64,000 bases of DNA, taken from contig NC_135557.1 in NCBI RefSeq assembly GCF_964340395.1, positions 8,774,960-8,838,959 of the forward strand. The letters run 5' to 3'. Position 1 is the stretch's first letter; each line of letters opens with the position of its first letter. Under the pieces are notes generated by a model that saw only the letters and a program-made list of their open reading frames with translations, searched no databases and was not told the DNA's origin. Of this stretch, positions 1 to 11,486 are shown piece after piece. Made by a program: the position numbers and the translations under genes. This DNA is from Glandiceps talaboti. Lineage: Eukaryota > Hemichordata > Enteropneusta > Spengelidae.

Positions 1-649
1 TAAAAAGAAATACAAAAAGCTCAAGAAATGAAATCATCTAGCCCATTTACATTTCTTTATTCCGTTCATGTCGTGAATTCTCCAGTGTTGGCAAGAAGGG
101 CACTCAGACAAACTGAGGTCGCCATTTGAGAGTGTTCAAACGAGGGTATGCCGTACAATTTACCCATTTCAGGCTCTTTAAGTTAGTAAACATTGACACC
201 CTTCAGTATAGGCGTAGCAATATTTGTAAATGGTGTTTGGATCGTCTATAGTAAAGGATAATCACATACTGCACCACCTGGATCAATGCATGAATCATCA
301 CAAAAATACATGTTTCAATGGAAAAGTCACTTTCAAATTTATTATTATTTCTTGTGTACCTGCCTTTTAGTTTGTTCCTCTTAAATGACATTTAGGACTT
401 GTTTTCGTTTCTCAACATGCTTATTTTACTACTATATGAACTCGAGCAATTTGACCATTTTATTTTGATTACAATTTTCTGTTAATAAACCATGTATTAT
501 TGTTAAACTCATTTTTGTATAAAATTAATATTTAATCAATATGTACATTTTAAGTTGTTACTGTTGATGGTCGTTGATTTTATTCTTTATATTTGCGACG
601 AAACGATTTCTTTGTTCATTTAAGGGCGTCTAGGCAAGCCTATACAGCA

Positions 650-1035
650 TCCTCGACGGCTAGTCTCGGTTACCCAGACTGTCACCGCTGAGGGCTCTAC
701 TACGAAACCACCACCGAGATAGGGAGTATGGGGAAACGTCATCCATAGTTACCCGCAAGCAATGGATACTAGGGAATACTTCACGTCCGACATTGCAGGC
801 TGAATGATCCCGGTATCTTCGGCAAGAGGTTACCATGTCTCACGCGTCTGATACATCTTAATTGCAAAATACATGCCTCGTAAGCCCATTTGTCATGACT
901 TGGAAGAAATTTACGAGTTATTGCCGGTGACCGGGCGACCTTGGATTACCTTTCCCCAGATTCTCGCCTGGGTGGTTTAGTAGTAGTGCCCCCAGCGGTA
1001 AGAAGCTGGGTAACCAAGACTATCCCGATGGCCGG
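650..1035. mobile_element. GC-richer inverted-repeat element
   Basis: Arms at about 654-720 and 960-1030 are inverted copies of each other (shared blocks TAGTCT.GGTTACCCAG, ACCGCTG.GGGC, CTACTAC and AAACCACC). The interior is clearly less AT-rich than its surroundings. This looks like a foldback or MITE-type element. No coding capacity is seen and exact ends are uncertain. Confidence 0.55.
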
Positions 1036-1173
1036 AACATTAAATAGCAAACTTGTGTTTGTTGTGTTAGCTTTCGGAGACACCCACTCTCCTTTAGATC
1101 CAAGATATTTTAGGTTTTATGTCAAATGAGAATATATCAAAATAACGAAGACACTTTCTTCACACTTGCACAT

Positions 1174-1179
1174 TTTATT
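1174..1179 (-). terminator. Candidate polyadenylation signal for the fucosyltransferase-like gene
   Basis: AATAAA on the minus strand, about 265 nt beyond the stop codon. It is the first canonical hexamer I noticed in the expected direction. No transcript supports it. Confidence 0.4.
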
Positions 1180-1443
1180 TCACCAATCAATTTAAATTGA
1201 CAGTAATTATCCCATTATGAATAAAATATCATGAACACACTGTGTCATATCGAAAACAAAATGGCGATTGCACCTTAGATCTTTTCTTTAAAAAAAAATA
1301 CTCAAAAGGTGGCGTGTCATGAAATGGACATATTTGCATTGATAATTCACCACTTGAGTTAAAGTATATCCATCTGGTTCTTTTGATTAATCTTGAAAGT
1401 AAATTTTAAAAACAAGTCTCTCTCATATACATTGAATATCTAA

Positions 1444-1580
1444 TCACCATATAACCTGTAACACTTTTGGCATGTTAGGAATTCTTGGCATTGGCAAGTT
1501 GGGTCTGTCCAAGACATATCGCATATTGTAAACCAACCTTGTCCAGCTGGATTCCCGCCAACCAATAAATAGCTTAGATC
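1444..1580 (-). CDS. Exon 5 of the fucosyltransferase-like gene (C-terminus and stop)
   Basis: The acceptor is CTATCTTTACAG|GATCT. The first two bases complete an Arg codon, giving RSKLFIGWRESSWT followed by a basic and Pro-rich tail and TGA at 1446-1444. RS..FIG...SS is the C-terminal signature of the family, which fixes the frame and confirms the exon chain. Confidence 0.87.
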
Positions 1581-4500
1581 CTGTAAAGATAGCAAAAGTA
1601 AGTTTTTAATTCATGAATGTGCCTTTTACAGAGAGGTGACTAACCAAGCTAAACTTTATGCAAATGACTTCTAGATCAGTTGTTATGATAAGTATGAAGA
1701 GAACGCCATATATAGAATTATATTTGCATATTGAAGTTGGAACTTTGCATATATTCACACGCTGAGTTGTATATATTTATCAGGAGACATGTTGCAGAAG
1801 GTATAATACACAGCATTTTATGTTCCCTGACTTTGTTTTTAAGTACTACAACTGGATCAAAATTTAGACATCTTCTCTCGGTCTGGGTTAATAATCAGTC
1901 CTAAACGAGGAGGGACGGCAGTCTTCTCATCCGAAGGTGCATACGTCCACATTTGGAGTAAAACGCCGTGTTTTATGATTAAGAATCTACGTCTGTTGCT
2001 GTAATAATAATTTGGTAGGTGTGAGGGTATAGACTGCAGTATTGGATTTTGTAAGGTTTTTAAGATTTAAGATTTAAGAATGAAATATATTCCAAATGAC
2101 TTTTGATTACATCCGAATCTTTGTAAATCTAACCTTCTGATATGTTTCAAAAGATGACATTTTCATTAGAAAAGTGTCAATGTATATTTATAGGGCCTAG
2201 AGAGATTATGACCAATATTCGCTGAGCCTGCATAGGCACTTTATATGTAATCTGTTAGTTTTATCTGTATGTTTATATTGTATTTTTATCTTTTGTATAC
2301 GTCCTGTCTTCTAACTTTCAAAAGTATAACTTCTTTGTTAATTGGCCGGAGGCCTAGCTAGATACGCAAATAAACTGTACTATATAATTTTCATTTGGTT
2401 AGATTTCACTAGAAGGGTATCCGGCAAAACATGCAATTGTAACACAGTAATACATTTGGCTCCACAAGTCACCACTGGTCATTACATTGCTTACACGGTA
2501 TAATTTTCACTAGAGGGATAGGATGATGTGACCTCTCAATTTCTCAAAAAGAACACTGGCGGGCGCTGTAAAATGGCGGCGGTATACATGAACTTGTTAT
2601 ATCGGAAACTAAAACCGATTTTTAAGCTATACCAAACACAATTGAGTTCAAAAAAATGGTATAAATCACTTGTAACACATTTATTTAAAAAAAGAAATTG
2701 CAATGTCATTTGGTGAGACATTTCCTTTACAGTCCACCAGATGGCAACTTTTTGAATGGTCCTATATGGAGAAATTGAGCGTTAGCTGGTATGTATAACT
2801 CATATACCACTACTTAACATTCATATTATCACAAACGATCATCGTAGGCGAGTTGACACTAATCACGTGACCAACATTATACTTACGGACAGCAATTTCT
2901 TGTTCCACAATAGATAAAACATAGTTTTCATTCTTGTAACGAGATATTTCAGGAGACATCTCAAGGAGATCTTTTAAAGAAAATATCTTTGGGACCTTGA
3001 CCTTCAGCTTATTAACAAACTCCTGTCAAAGATACACACGATATGTATTAATAGCCTTACCATTGTTTTTGAAAGTCAAAGACACTAAGAGTTCTTAGCT
3101 TTGTTTGTTTCCCAGAATGTCTTGCCCAATTTCATTGTTCTGTTTCAGAGTGGTTGCACGATCCAGGGTGGGTTGAGGGTCAATGGTGAAAGTGACCTTT
3201 CTGGGTTCCTAGGCATATAGATATGTATCTAAGACAAAATCAGCTTTAAGCATATATATAATTATGTTCCTCTTTAAGGAAACGTAACCATAAATCGAGA
3301 TTAAAGGGGTACAGGCTGAGTTTATACATATTTGGGAGAAATTTTTGCGGCGTATTAAAAAGTACTCGCAGTATTCTACTTACTCAAACATACTTAACCA
3401 CCACTTGTAATTGACTGAACTTAAACCTGGTATTAAGATAATTATAATTTATAAACCACCCGATGACGTAATTTATCATGTGTATCAAAACATGCTAAGG
3501 AAACCCTTTTATGCAATGAACTGTTCCAACAATGCCAGAAGACAACCGTAATGTTATAGAAGACATGAATCGACATTAACATACTGGAATGTGGTTTTAT
3601 TTAGGTATTGTCACTTGAGCAGGAAGCTTATACATTCAGCTTGTGCCTCTTTAAGGCATTCTGTACGGGGTAAATAACTCATTTATCAACCTGTATAGAT
3701 AAGTAATGTATTTCGTCATATCTACCTGCTCGTATGGTGGATAGGCCAGGTAAATACATTGATATTTCTGTGTCTGCATGTATTCGACTATACTATCAAC
3801 CATCAAGTCAACCAGATTGGACATTATTGATAAATTCATCGAGTCTTCAGCTTTGCAAACTTTCTTTTGCCACGGAGTATTGCGTAAACATCTGAAAGAA
3901 ACAATATCAGAATGAGTTATAGGCAGATCTTGAGTGTGCAAAGCAAGTTAGTTTGTTTATGTTGTGCAGTAATCTAAGAACACTGCAACGTCGTCCCCAT
4001 CAACTCAATGTATTGGTCTGGTCATGCTACGTCACGACAACTTGTGTCTACGTCACTGATTCTGCGGTGCTAGAAATATGTGTCAAAACGTTTCAAATCG
4101 CTTTCATTTTTCCAGATTTTTCATAAATTATGTTTGAGGAAGCCTAACATCAGTTAAGAACATCAGTCATGTAGCTTTTCTGTAACATATATTATATATG
4201 GACGTTGTTGTCCGAATTAAAGACTATAATAATAATAATTATCATTATCATATACTTCCCTAATGTTTTTCTTCATAATAATATAATAATAATAAACATT
4301 TATATAGCGCCATATATCCACGACAGTGCTCATAGGCGCTTCACATTTGAAATAAATCAAAAGCTACTGCAATTACAAGTATGGCTGTAAAAAAAGTGGC
4401 AACGTCATAATGATTTAAAATGATTTAAAGAGTACATTTAAATCGACTAAATCTAAATAAATGAAATTCATAAATAAATTCATTACTCGTTTAGGCTCCT

Positions 4501-6534
4501 TAGGTTACTCGTATTTTCCTTGGCTGAACAAAGAAATTTACTGTGGGATAATATCGAAATATACCAGACATATGAAAACTTGAACGCCTTTGAACAAAAC
4601 TATGGGTTTTATACCCAGGTCGTTCTACACAATGACAACACGTGTAGACCTACGTCATTAGAGTTGTGCTGATCGACAAGCACGTCAAACACTTCGAAAT
4701 GACCATTACTCTTCCAGATATTTTACAAATAATGCTGTTTGTCCAAACGTTTCATTCATTCGGAAAACACGTGACCTAAGGGTTTTATCATTTCTCTCCC
4801 TGAATCGAAGTGACAAGGGTCGCTCAAGTCGCTTGTCATGGGCTGATTAAAAAAGGAGTATTTTCTTTCATTTCAGAATGTTGATCCTCATATCGTCTGG
4901 ATATTACAGAATTATTAATGATATTGTGGTTGTCGTTATTGTTATTGATATTGTTGTTGTTTACTTACCCCTCTCCTGTCCTATTTCTCCAGTGCAATAC
5001 AGGGAAATCTTTCCCATCACATATTTTCTTGTATACACCGTCAACCATGCCCCGGATGTAGGGTGCCCATGCTAAATGTCGATTTACTTTGGCATACAGC
5101 TCATCATCCTTCCACGTTCTCAACCACCTTATATCTTCATCGAAATATAAAGCCAGACAGCGAGTATTCCAAGTCCCGTCTAAGAATTTTTTGTTCGCTT
5201 CTGGTGGAGAATTCTCATTCACGCCAACTTTGAGCGGGAAATCCTTGCCTATACTGGCGACTACACGTTGCATTTTTAAAAACCTGTCACGGTTATCCAT
5301 AGTTTTGTCTTGAATCATCTGGAATGGTTTCCATTTTAAATCAGGGGTGATTTCATCTTTGCAATCGTTGTAAAATTCCTCAATGGAAACGACTGGAACA
5401 ATTTCTCGTATTTTGGACACATCAAATGTGTCTTCCAAGGTCCTCATGGCGTGCACTATATCCATCTGTAGCCGGTCATGGACTCGGAAAGGTGTTGCAA
5501 CGATAGTTCTATTTTGTAGTAATGCTAAGCGAAGTTCCATTCGAAATGTTGAATACGCCCAGTTTGGTCCGCCATCAAAATATGTATGCAGTGGAGCTAA
5601 ATAACGACGTCTATCATCCATAGCGATGACAGGCTTTACTTGGTCCTCCTTCGCAGAATGTTTCTGTAACGACAAATGGTTTGCAAATATCAACAGACAA
5701 CCTCATATTTCATCCAATGGGATAAATGGGTGGGGATTATCTGTCAATTTCTTTGAAAATAGACAACGGTGAAATAAATCTCAGCACAATACAACAAATA
5801 ATTTAACGAATCTAATATCCTGATTGTGTTGAAATTACTTGCACTGGTGCGCGCGCATACTTATGGTATTTGCACTACAGTGCAATACCGATTATTGAAA
5901 CGTATACCTGCATGCAAATGATATGCAAATGTTGACGCGATCGTTCACTTTTCATGGAATTGTGTGGTCGCGCTGTGTGATTTACATGATGTTTATGGAG
6001 ATTTGCCATTTCAGATTTAAAAAAATATGTAATAATAACAGAAACCTATTCCACGCGAGTTCGAGGGAGGGTATTTGCACTCCGTGCTTGCAGCGTTCTC
6101 TGCTCCTCTACTTTTATAATGCGTGTAGTGAGTGAAAATACAGCAGAAAACACTGCAAGCACTCGCGCAAATACCCCAAGTACGCCACACTTGCACTCGC
6201 GTGTCATGGGGTTCTGTCATAGTAAAGTACAATGCTTTCTATTGCCTGTATGTCTATCCACTCTCGCTATGTACTCTCTGAAACACAGAATTTTCAGTTT
6301 TCTCACCTGAGATATACTTTTCAATGAAATGTTAACTCCTGACGTCGAGGTAATATTTGGTGCAAAACCAGTCCTGGCCTCATCACACACAGTTTTCCTT
6401 AGACTATACATCAATAACCCTCCATTCATTACAACACTGAAGACAAAATACATCATAAAAAACAACAGGAACACCATGAAGTAGGACTTCCGCATCTGGG
6501 GTCGATTCCTTGGTCTTGTTTTGAACAGCGCCAT
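1444..6534 (-). CDS. O-fucosyltransferase-like type II membrane protein, complete five-exon gene (453 aa)
   Basis: Exons on the minus strand: 6534-6307, 5663-4969, 3891-3726, 3022-2887 and 1580-1444 (stop TGA). Intron phases are 0, 2, 0, 1; all introns are GT-AG. The 1362 coding bases give 453 residues. Residues 1-18 are a basic cytosolic tail, about 19-44 a signal-anchor helix, about 45-85 a stem with N-glycosylation sequons at N60 and N68. The lumenal domain shows GGPN at 107-110, NRT at 127-129, an HWR motif at 300-302 (the HxR position of this family, whose Arg contacts GDP-fucose), a YLA strand near 350, VEQEI near 402-406 and the C-terminal RSKLFIGWRESSWT (409-422). This order is typical of GDP-fucose O-fucosyltransferases (PF10250). 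Known relatives move fucose from GDP-fucose to Ser/Thr in the ER or Golgi. The acceptor here is unknown, and the sequence does not look like standard POFUT1 or POFUT2. ATG context AAGATGG is good. The family call is strong; the reaction is inferred. Confidence 0.88.
2887..3022 (-). CDS. Exon 4 of the fucosyltransferase-like gene
   Basis: The acceptor is TTTGACAG|GAGTTT and the donor GTCC|GTAAGT, phase 1. It has 45 codons with no ATG, so a start-based ORF search misses it. It encodes FVNKLKVKVPKIFSLKDLL and YVLSIVEQEIAV. The VEQEI segment matches the conserved acidic motif that precedes the last strand in O-fucosyltransferases. Confidence 0.87.
3301..3654. mobile_element. TTAA-ended MITE, copy 1 (intron 3 of the fucosyltransferase-like gene)
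   Basis: A 354-bp element whose ends read TTAAAGGGGTACAGGCTGA and, inverted, TTAAAGAGGCACAAGCTGA. A related copy lies at 52035-52398 with shared interior segments (for example AATTGACTGAA and CCGATGACG). The TTAA ends suggest a superfamily that targets TTAA, such as piggyBac or Kolobok, but no transposase is present to decide. Confidence 0.7.
3726..3891 (-). CDS. Exon 3 of the fucosyltransferase-like gene
   Basis: The acceptor TTTCTTTCAG|ATGTTT supplies the third base of a split Gly codon. The donor is GAGCAG|GTAGAT, phase 0. It encodes a Cys-rich start (C309), a long helix (NLVDLMVDSIVEYM) and the strand YQCIYLAYPPYEQ, typical of the second Rossmann half of the fold. Reading through the donor would end in TAA at 3651, which could be a truncated alternative isoform. 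Confidence 0.85.
4012..4140 (+). repeat. Dispersed SINE-like repeat, copy a
   Basis: Shares a core near CTACGTCAC.ACAACTTGTG...CTACGTCA and GTGCT.GAAATATG with copies at about 4580-4745, 51490-51648 and 63315-63440. This copy lies in intron 2 of the fucosyltransferase-like gene. No tRNA-like promoter or tail was recognised. Confidence 0.55.
4580..4745 (+). repeat. Dispersed SINE-like repeat, copy b
   Basis: The most diverged copy. It keeps TTTGAACA, the GGTCGTTCTAC block, GACAACACGTGT and CTACGTCATT, in the same order as copy c at 51.5 kb. Also in intron 2. Confidence 0.5.
4969..5663 (-). CDS. Exon 2 of the fucosyltransferase-like gene (main catalytic part)
   Basis: The acceptor is TCGTTACAG before AAACATTCT; the donor is GAGGG|GTAAGT. 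At 695 nt it carries 231 codons plus two bases. It holds the GGPN loop, the RMELRLALLQNRT helix and the HWR motif. The open frame extends 30 nt upstream of the acceptor to an ATG, but that stretch is intronic. Confidence 0.9.
5847..6213. mobile_element. Dispersed inverted-repeat element, copy 1 (intron 1)
   Basis: Starts near GCGCGCATACTTATGGTATTTGCAC and ends with a related inverted sequence. It shares most of its length with 42027-42343, including ATGCAAATGATATGCAAA, GGGTATTTGCA, GTGCTTGCAG and the GTGTCATG-like end. It is probably a non-autonomous DNA transposon and carries no convincing coding sequence. Confidence 0.65.
6307..6534 (-). CDS. Exon 1 of the fucosyltransferase-like gene (tail, signal anchor, stem)
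   Basis: Seventy-six codons, ending in phase 0 at TCAG|GTGAGA. It encodes a short tail rich in Arg and Lys, a hydrophobic stretch rich in Phe, Met and Val, and a Ser/Thr-rich stem. Basic residues before the helix predict a cytosolic N-terminus, as in Golgi type II glycosyltransferases. The reading frame runs on past the donor into the intron, but the join to the next exon restores the family domain. Confidence 0.85.
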
Positions 6535-7145
6535 CTTCAGGTTGGTTAAGAAATAAATAGAATGTTAACTTATGGCTGGGCATTGAAGGGCAGTGGCGTT
6601 ACGTTGATATGGAGGGATAGGAAGGGCGACGTGGGCCTCACATAAATCTATGTTTACGAGTACAGCTATCATATTTATTTTACTACATGGGAAGAAAATT
6701 ATGTCCAGATTTCATTTGGTAGAAATGTGGAAAAAAACGAAATTTGTAATATAAATCTGCTCCTCCCCCGCCCATCGTAACACAAACAATATTATTATTA
6801 AACGTTGTTTCAATTTGCTCAACAAAATATATTTCCTATATTGCTACATTTTATTATCTAGCTTGATAAAGTTTCATAAACGTGCTATTGCCACCGTCTC
6901 AGGCGTCTGGCATCTACAACATTTGATATTCTTCCTTTGTGTAAGCTTCCATTATCTCTCATAGATTATCTCCTAATCATATACATTGTAACAAAATATA
7001 CTCTTTTCAGACATCTCAATTGATTAAATGTAACAATTCCATTTCATTTTTTTGTGCAAGCAATATTATTTAACAGTATTAACTAATTCAATAGTAAGCA
7101 GATTTTTGTTGAACAAAGTGACAAGATTTAACAGTGATACAGTTA

Positions 7146-7444
7146 GTTGCATTTTAGTGTTCACTGGTTCTTTTTGATACAATCATGCAAAAACTACACT
7201 TTAAGATAGGAAGATGAAATGAATACAGTTTCTTGCTACATGTTGTCACATGAACTGACATTACATAAAAAGCTTGAAGCCTACATGACCATGTCTAGTG
7301 GCAGTATATTTAATGGTTTATACCATTCACACTGTCATGTAGCAAAAAAATTGTTAATTTGTTGTCTTCAAATGTAGAATTCGTATTCGTTATTGGTTTT
7401 CGCATGATTGTATCACACAGTGCCAATGAACACTAACCTGCAAC
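7146..7444. mobile_element. MITE-like element with about 50-bp inverted repeats
   Basis: The left arm (TTAGTGTTCA.TGG, then TGATACAATCATGC.AAAAC) recurs inverted at the right end, about 300 bp away. Inner parts (CTACATG near 7236, CATGTAGC near 7338) also pair. Only one copy was seen in this window. Confidence 0.6.
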
Positions 7445-8584
7445 GCGCTGTATTTTTGTTGAGCCAGACAATAGTACAATAGTAGCATTATTAGTAAGAG
7501 GTCAGGGGACGATTTGTTTCAACTTCTTTGGTTTCAATTGCAACATGTACAAGAACTAGTACTCTGTATTTAGACCAACCTTTACATTAGACTTGTACCC
7601 TTGCTCAGCTTTTCATTTTTGAGGGTGTCTGTCCTCTCTCGATCAAAGTTTAATAGCCACCATTCTCCTCGCCCTCTGGAGGATACCAACCTAAAATAAA
7701 ATAAGTAACCAGTGGGTAGCATGTCTTGCAACGATTGTTGGTTCAGCGACGGGGTACTGTGTATGAATGAATGGTTGTAGTACGGGTAAGTAAGCGTGAC
7801 ATATGGCTGAAGATATTTGTACCATGGTACTGCAAGATACGCGAGGGTAAGGGTAATGGGGATGGGGGTAGTCACACACACAGACTGCATGGAATGTTCA
7901 GCTAAATTTACGTGTAAATGTGTGTTGAAATGTTATTACGTACACTGTATGCAGTCCGGGACGAGCCCCATTAAATAGGTGAACGGGCACTAAGTACGGC
8001 TGACAGGTTTTGTTTTGGTCTATGTAGTGGCGAGGGGACCAAATTTGAAGTATCTTCCGAAGTAAGACTTACCTTCAAAGTATCAGTTTAACGTAATCAA
8101 GTCTACGGGAGTCAACTTGTTTCTTCTACGTGTGTTAGCCAAAGTAATTCGTGTCACTTTTACACGTCGGCCATGTTTTACATTAGCTGTTTATGACAAA
8201 AGTGAAACTGAATGGGCCTACAGGTTACTGTATTACGTAATTGTCAGATTGTCTCACAACATTGTATTACCTTGTGTTATTGTAAGAACTGATTTACATA
8301 TGAAAAGGATGACTACCGTGTGGTAATTGAATGAATAACCTTTGACCTGAAACAGGAGACCCGAAGAGTCTGCAGGTACTATACCCGTGAGTTTTGGTAA
8401 AGAAACTGTACTTAAATAAATGTCAGCGTTTCAATCCCAGGTTCTCACATTATATTAGTGTTATCTTATCCATGAAGCTATCAGGATTACATAGGATTAT
8501 TCTTTTGTTGCGAAATAATTGTTCTAGTTTATAGATGACAGTATTTCGGATGCGATATTATTTATCGTATATACTAAAATAGGA

Positions 8585-8651
8585 CTCTGTCTGTCTGTCT
8601 GTCAGTCTGTCTGTCTATCTCTCTCTCTCTGTCTCTCTCTCTCTCTCTCTC
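8585..8651 (+). repeat. (GTCT)n/(CT)n microsatellite
   Basis: Tetranucleotide GTCT units pass into a dinucleotide CT run. Confidence 0.9.
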
Positions 8652-9927
8652 GTATCCTTCGACACCTTCGTCGTCAAATAACCAAAGATATTTTCACTAC
8701 AATGTGGTCAGTTATTTGAAAGAAAAGACATTGCATCTGTTAATTAGCAGACAATATTATCTGCATTTAGTGTAGTGGCAAGTTACAATCTTGAGTGAAA
8801 GCCAGGTTTTGAATCTCTCACCATGTTAAAACTGTACTAGTCCCATTTTTCGATCGGAAAACCACAATGTATTCACTGGATTTTTTAAAAACAAAAACTT
8901 AGACACTGTACATGTTAATCTGTGGTTGATATTATTAAAAAGCACCGCAGAAACAGGTTTAAAGAGTGTTCGCCGTTGAGGGCGCTAATGTTTGGGTGCG
9001 GACTCAAAATAAATTTAATTTTATATATCGTGTATACACCTCTACAAACATACGTTTAACTACATGTGATGCCATACTGTTCACAGTGTACGATATAGAT
9101 AATAAAGTTATTGTATGTAACAAAATATTTTCAAAAAAAGAATTCCAGTTACACCTCGTGTAGCTTTAAAGATTCGAGGAGTAGGAAGGGATGGGTCGAT
9201 GGTGGCACCGAAACTCGCCCAGAAACGATTATACAATTTTAAATTCAGAATAAAAATTAAAATTCATAATATTAAAATTCAATACATGAAGATGCAAAAA
9301 TAAAATAGAAACTATAACTCAACTATTTACATGCAAATCATTCTACATATACTACAGTAACCAATCCGTCGTTGTTGGCGCTTCTGTTAATCAGAAGCTA
9401 TACGAGTGATTGAAAAATATCTCAGTCTAAACTTTGAAAACAAACACTGTTGGTCAAGAGTTATGTCCGTGTATGTACAGAACGGTGCGCATTTTTCAAA
9501 GCCACACGTCTAAGTATCACGCCCTCAACGTTACGATATGGTCAGATGTGGAATGTTCAAATTCGCCTCTTGAATCACATTTTGAGATCAATCAATGTTT
9601 TTTTATCCTAAATTATGTATACGCCCTTAAATTCGAAATATCTGGGGAGTAAGAAGCAATAGAATTATATGATTGGTTCCTCGATATAAATACCCCATCT
9701 ATCCATGTACGTATAGTGTACGAAAACAAGATTACAGAATCAAGTTATTATTGACAACAATCTTACGGATGTTCGTACATTTCATCTGACGCGACAATTA
9801 TCCTACTAGCACTGCAACAATTCAAGTGATCAACACTTTTGAATTGACTAAATTGTAACGACTGTACCTAAATTGTTGTCGAGCTAGACGGTCATTTTTT
9901 TCTGACCTGACGCCGATTTGTTTCAAG

Positions 9928-10319
9928 TTACCTGCTTTTTGTTGTATTTATTAGTCGAAAATGTATTTTGCGTACTTCCCTATCCTGCATTGACTCTAGA
10001 TCTGAGGGACAAGCTCGTGCAACCCACTGCCTATATGCAACGAAGGGATACACTATTCATGTATCGTCGTAAACCACACAGCCTCTTTTACGACACCGTC
10101 CAAGCCGCGCAGTGTCGCGGAAGAAATTACAGCTGTGGTTTGCGAGAATGCTATTCATGTCGTTTCATTGATCTTTCCTTCCTTTGTCACGCGCGCTACT
10201 ACATACACTGCAGAAAGCATCTATCTTCCGCTCACCCAAATCGACATAGTAAATGTCTCGGAGATGTAAAAGATGAAGCTAACCCAGCGTTAATTGTGAA
10301 ACTGCCAACGGGCAAGTAA
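9928..10319 (+). CDS. Candidate exon encoding a cysteine-rich, probably secreted precursor (partial)
   Basis: A frame of about 400 nt free of stops from 9906 to TAA at 10317-10319, in sequence less AT-rich than its flanks. It has no ATG before the hydrophobic start (TCFLLYLLVENVFCVL), so I place an acceptor TTTGTTTCAAG ending at 9927, with an upstream exon giving the Met. The hydrophobic stretch looks like the core of a signal peptide. After two basic sites (QRRD, YRRK) come seven cysteines spaced C-x6-C-x4-C-x2-C-x8-C-x7-C-x14-C. Secretion, basic cleavage sites and the cysteine cluster suggest a toxin-free prohormone or growth-factor-like precursor, but I recognise no family. It could be a lineage-specific gene or a chance open frame. 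The missing first exon is the main weakness. Confidence 0.4.
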
Positions 10320-11430
10320 TTTACAAATGCAATCAGGGTCTACACAACTTCATAACCAGAGATGAAACAACTTTGGTATCTCTAGAGAACAGATTGGATA
10401 CCTGAATCTCATGCAATTGGATGAATCACAATATTATATTCGTGCTTTAGAGCCAACCGCCTTTTTTTTCTCTCAATCTTTACAATCAGAGAAACTAATT
10501 CACTTCTCCCGGTATACAGTTGCTTTATGAAGCGTAGATCTCCATAAACGACATCGGTAGCGCATATAAAAAAGGGTATTATCAAACATTGATCTCTGCG
10601 TTTTCACGCTATGAATTGATAGCTGTGGAACTTACTGAAAACGAAAGTCGGTTAAATAACGTGAGATGAACCCGTGACATGGATTCAAGCATCAGCCGTC
10701 ACTGTGCGTAATAAGCCGTGCGTGACAAACTGATTCATAGTACGGGATTCGTGGATAATACACCGCAGAAGAGACACAGTGAAGTCGTAGACGCTATCCT
10801 TCTAAGAGTAGTAACTTTTTACAACGATCATAAAAACTAACTCGATCAATCAGGAAACTGACCATCGGGGGACAGCTAATGAAAATATCTGTCTGCGGCA
10901 ATAGTGTACCCGTTTGGGAAATTCTGCTGTACGTACACAGCGGATAAGGTAAGCCTGGTTTATTCAGACCCACACTCCTTAAATTGAAAGCGTAGCACAG
11001 GCGGCTACTCACGGTAATACATGTTGTCGAAGTCAGTTTGCTATATTAATGTCTTAAATTAAGTGTCTGAACTTACATTAACCTATTTGCTTAATAGCTT
11101 GCCCGCTTACTTGTGATGCTTTGTAGATACTAATTTCAATTGGTTTAAACGTGTAGGATAATTCAATAGCGTTGCGTGACAATCTAAACGAAAGTATATC
11201 ACGTACAGGTACGCGGTGACTCGTTAAAGAAGCACTTAACTTTTCCATGTAATATATATTATCTACATGCCGGTTGAAAGTGAAACAGGTCGTGTGTACG
11301 TCTGTATGATAAAGGAATGAGGGGGGGGGTAAGAATATGAAAATGGGTGGAGGGTAGAGACGGAGAACCTGGGGAGTGGGTAAATGAGAGAGGGTAATAG
11401 AAAGGAGATATAGAGAGGTAAATGGGAATA
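10320..11430. other. No gene recognised
   Basis: Unremarkable AT-rich sequence without a convincing exon. No AATAAA hexamer was noticed shortly after the stop at 10319. Confidence 0.4.
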
Positions 11431-11431
11431 G

Positions 11432-11434
11432 TAG

Positions 11435-11472
<38 letters not shown>

Positions 11473-11486
11473 TAGGAAGGAAGGAA
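11432..11486 (+). repeat. (GACA)n microsatellite with GGAA tail
   Basis: GA and GACA units followed by GGAAGGAAGGAAG. The reverse strand gives artefactual Ser/Cys/Leu-rich open frames. Confidence 0.85.

Larger units (their letters stand above)
6535..9900. other. Upstream flank of the fucosyltransferase-like gene, no gene recognised
   Basis: It holds the MITE at 7146-7444 and a CT-rich microsatellite at 8585-8651. The remainder is AT-rich and shows no exon I can support. The promoter of the gene should lie near 6540-7100, but no clear TATA or initiator context was recognised. Confidence 0.5.

Noticed and set aside
5089-5604. Two plus-strand frames of about 74 codons
   Set aside because: They lie antisense inside exon 2 of the fucosyltransferase-like gene, whose frame is supported by homology and splice sites.
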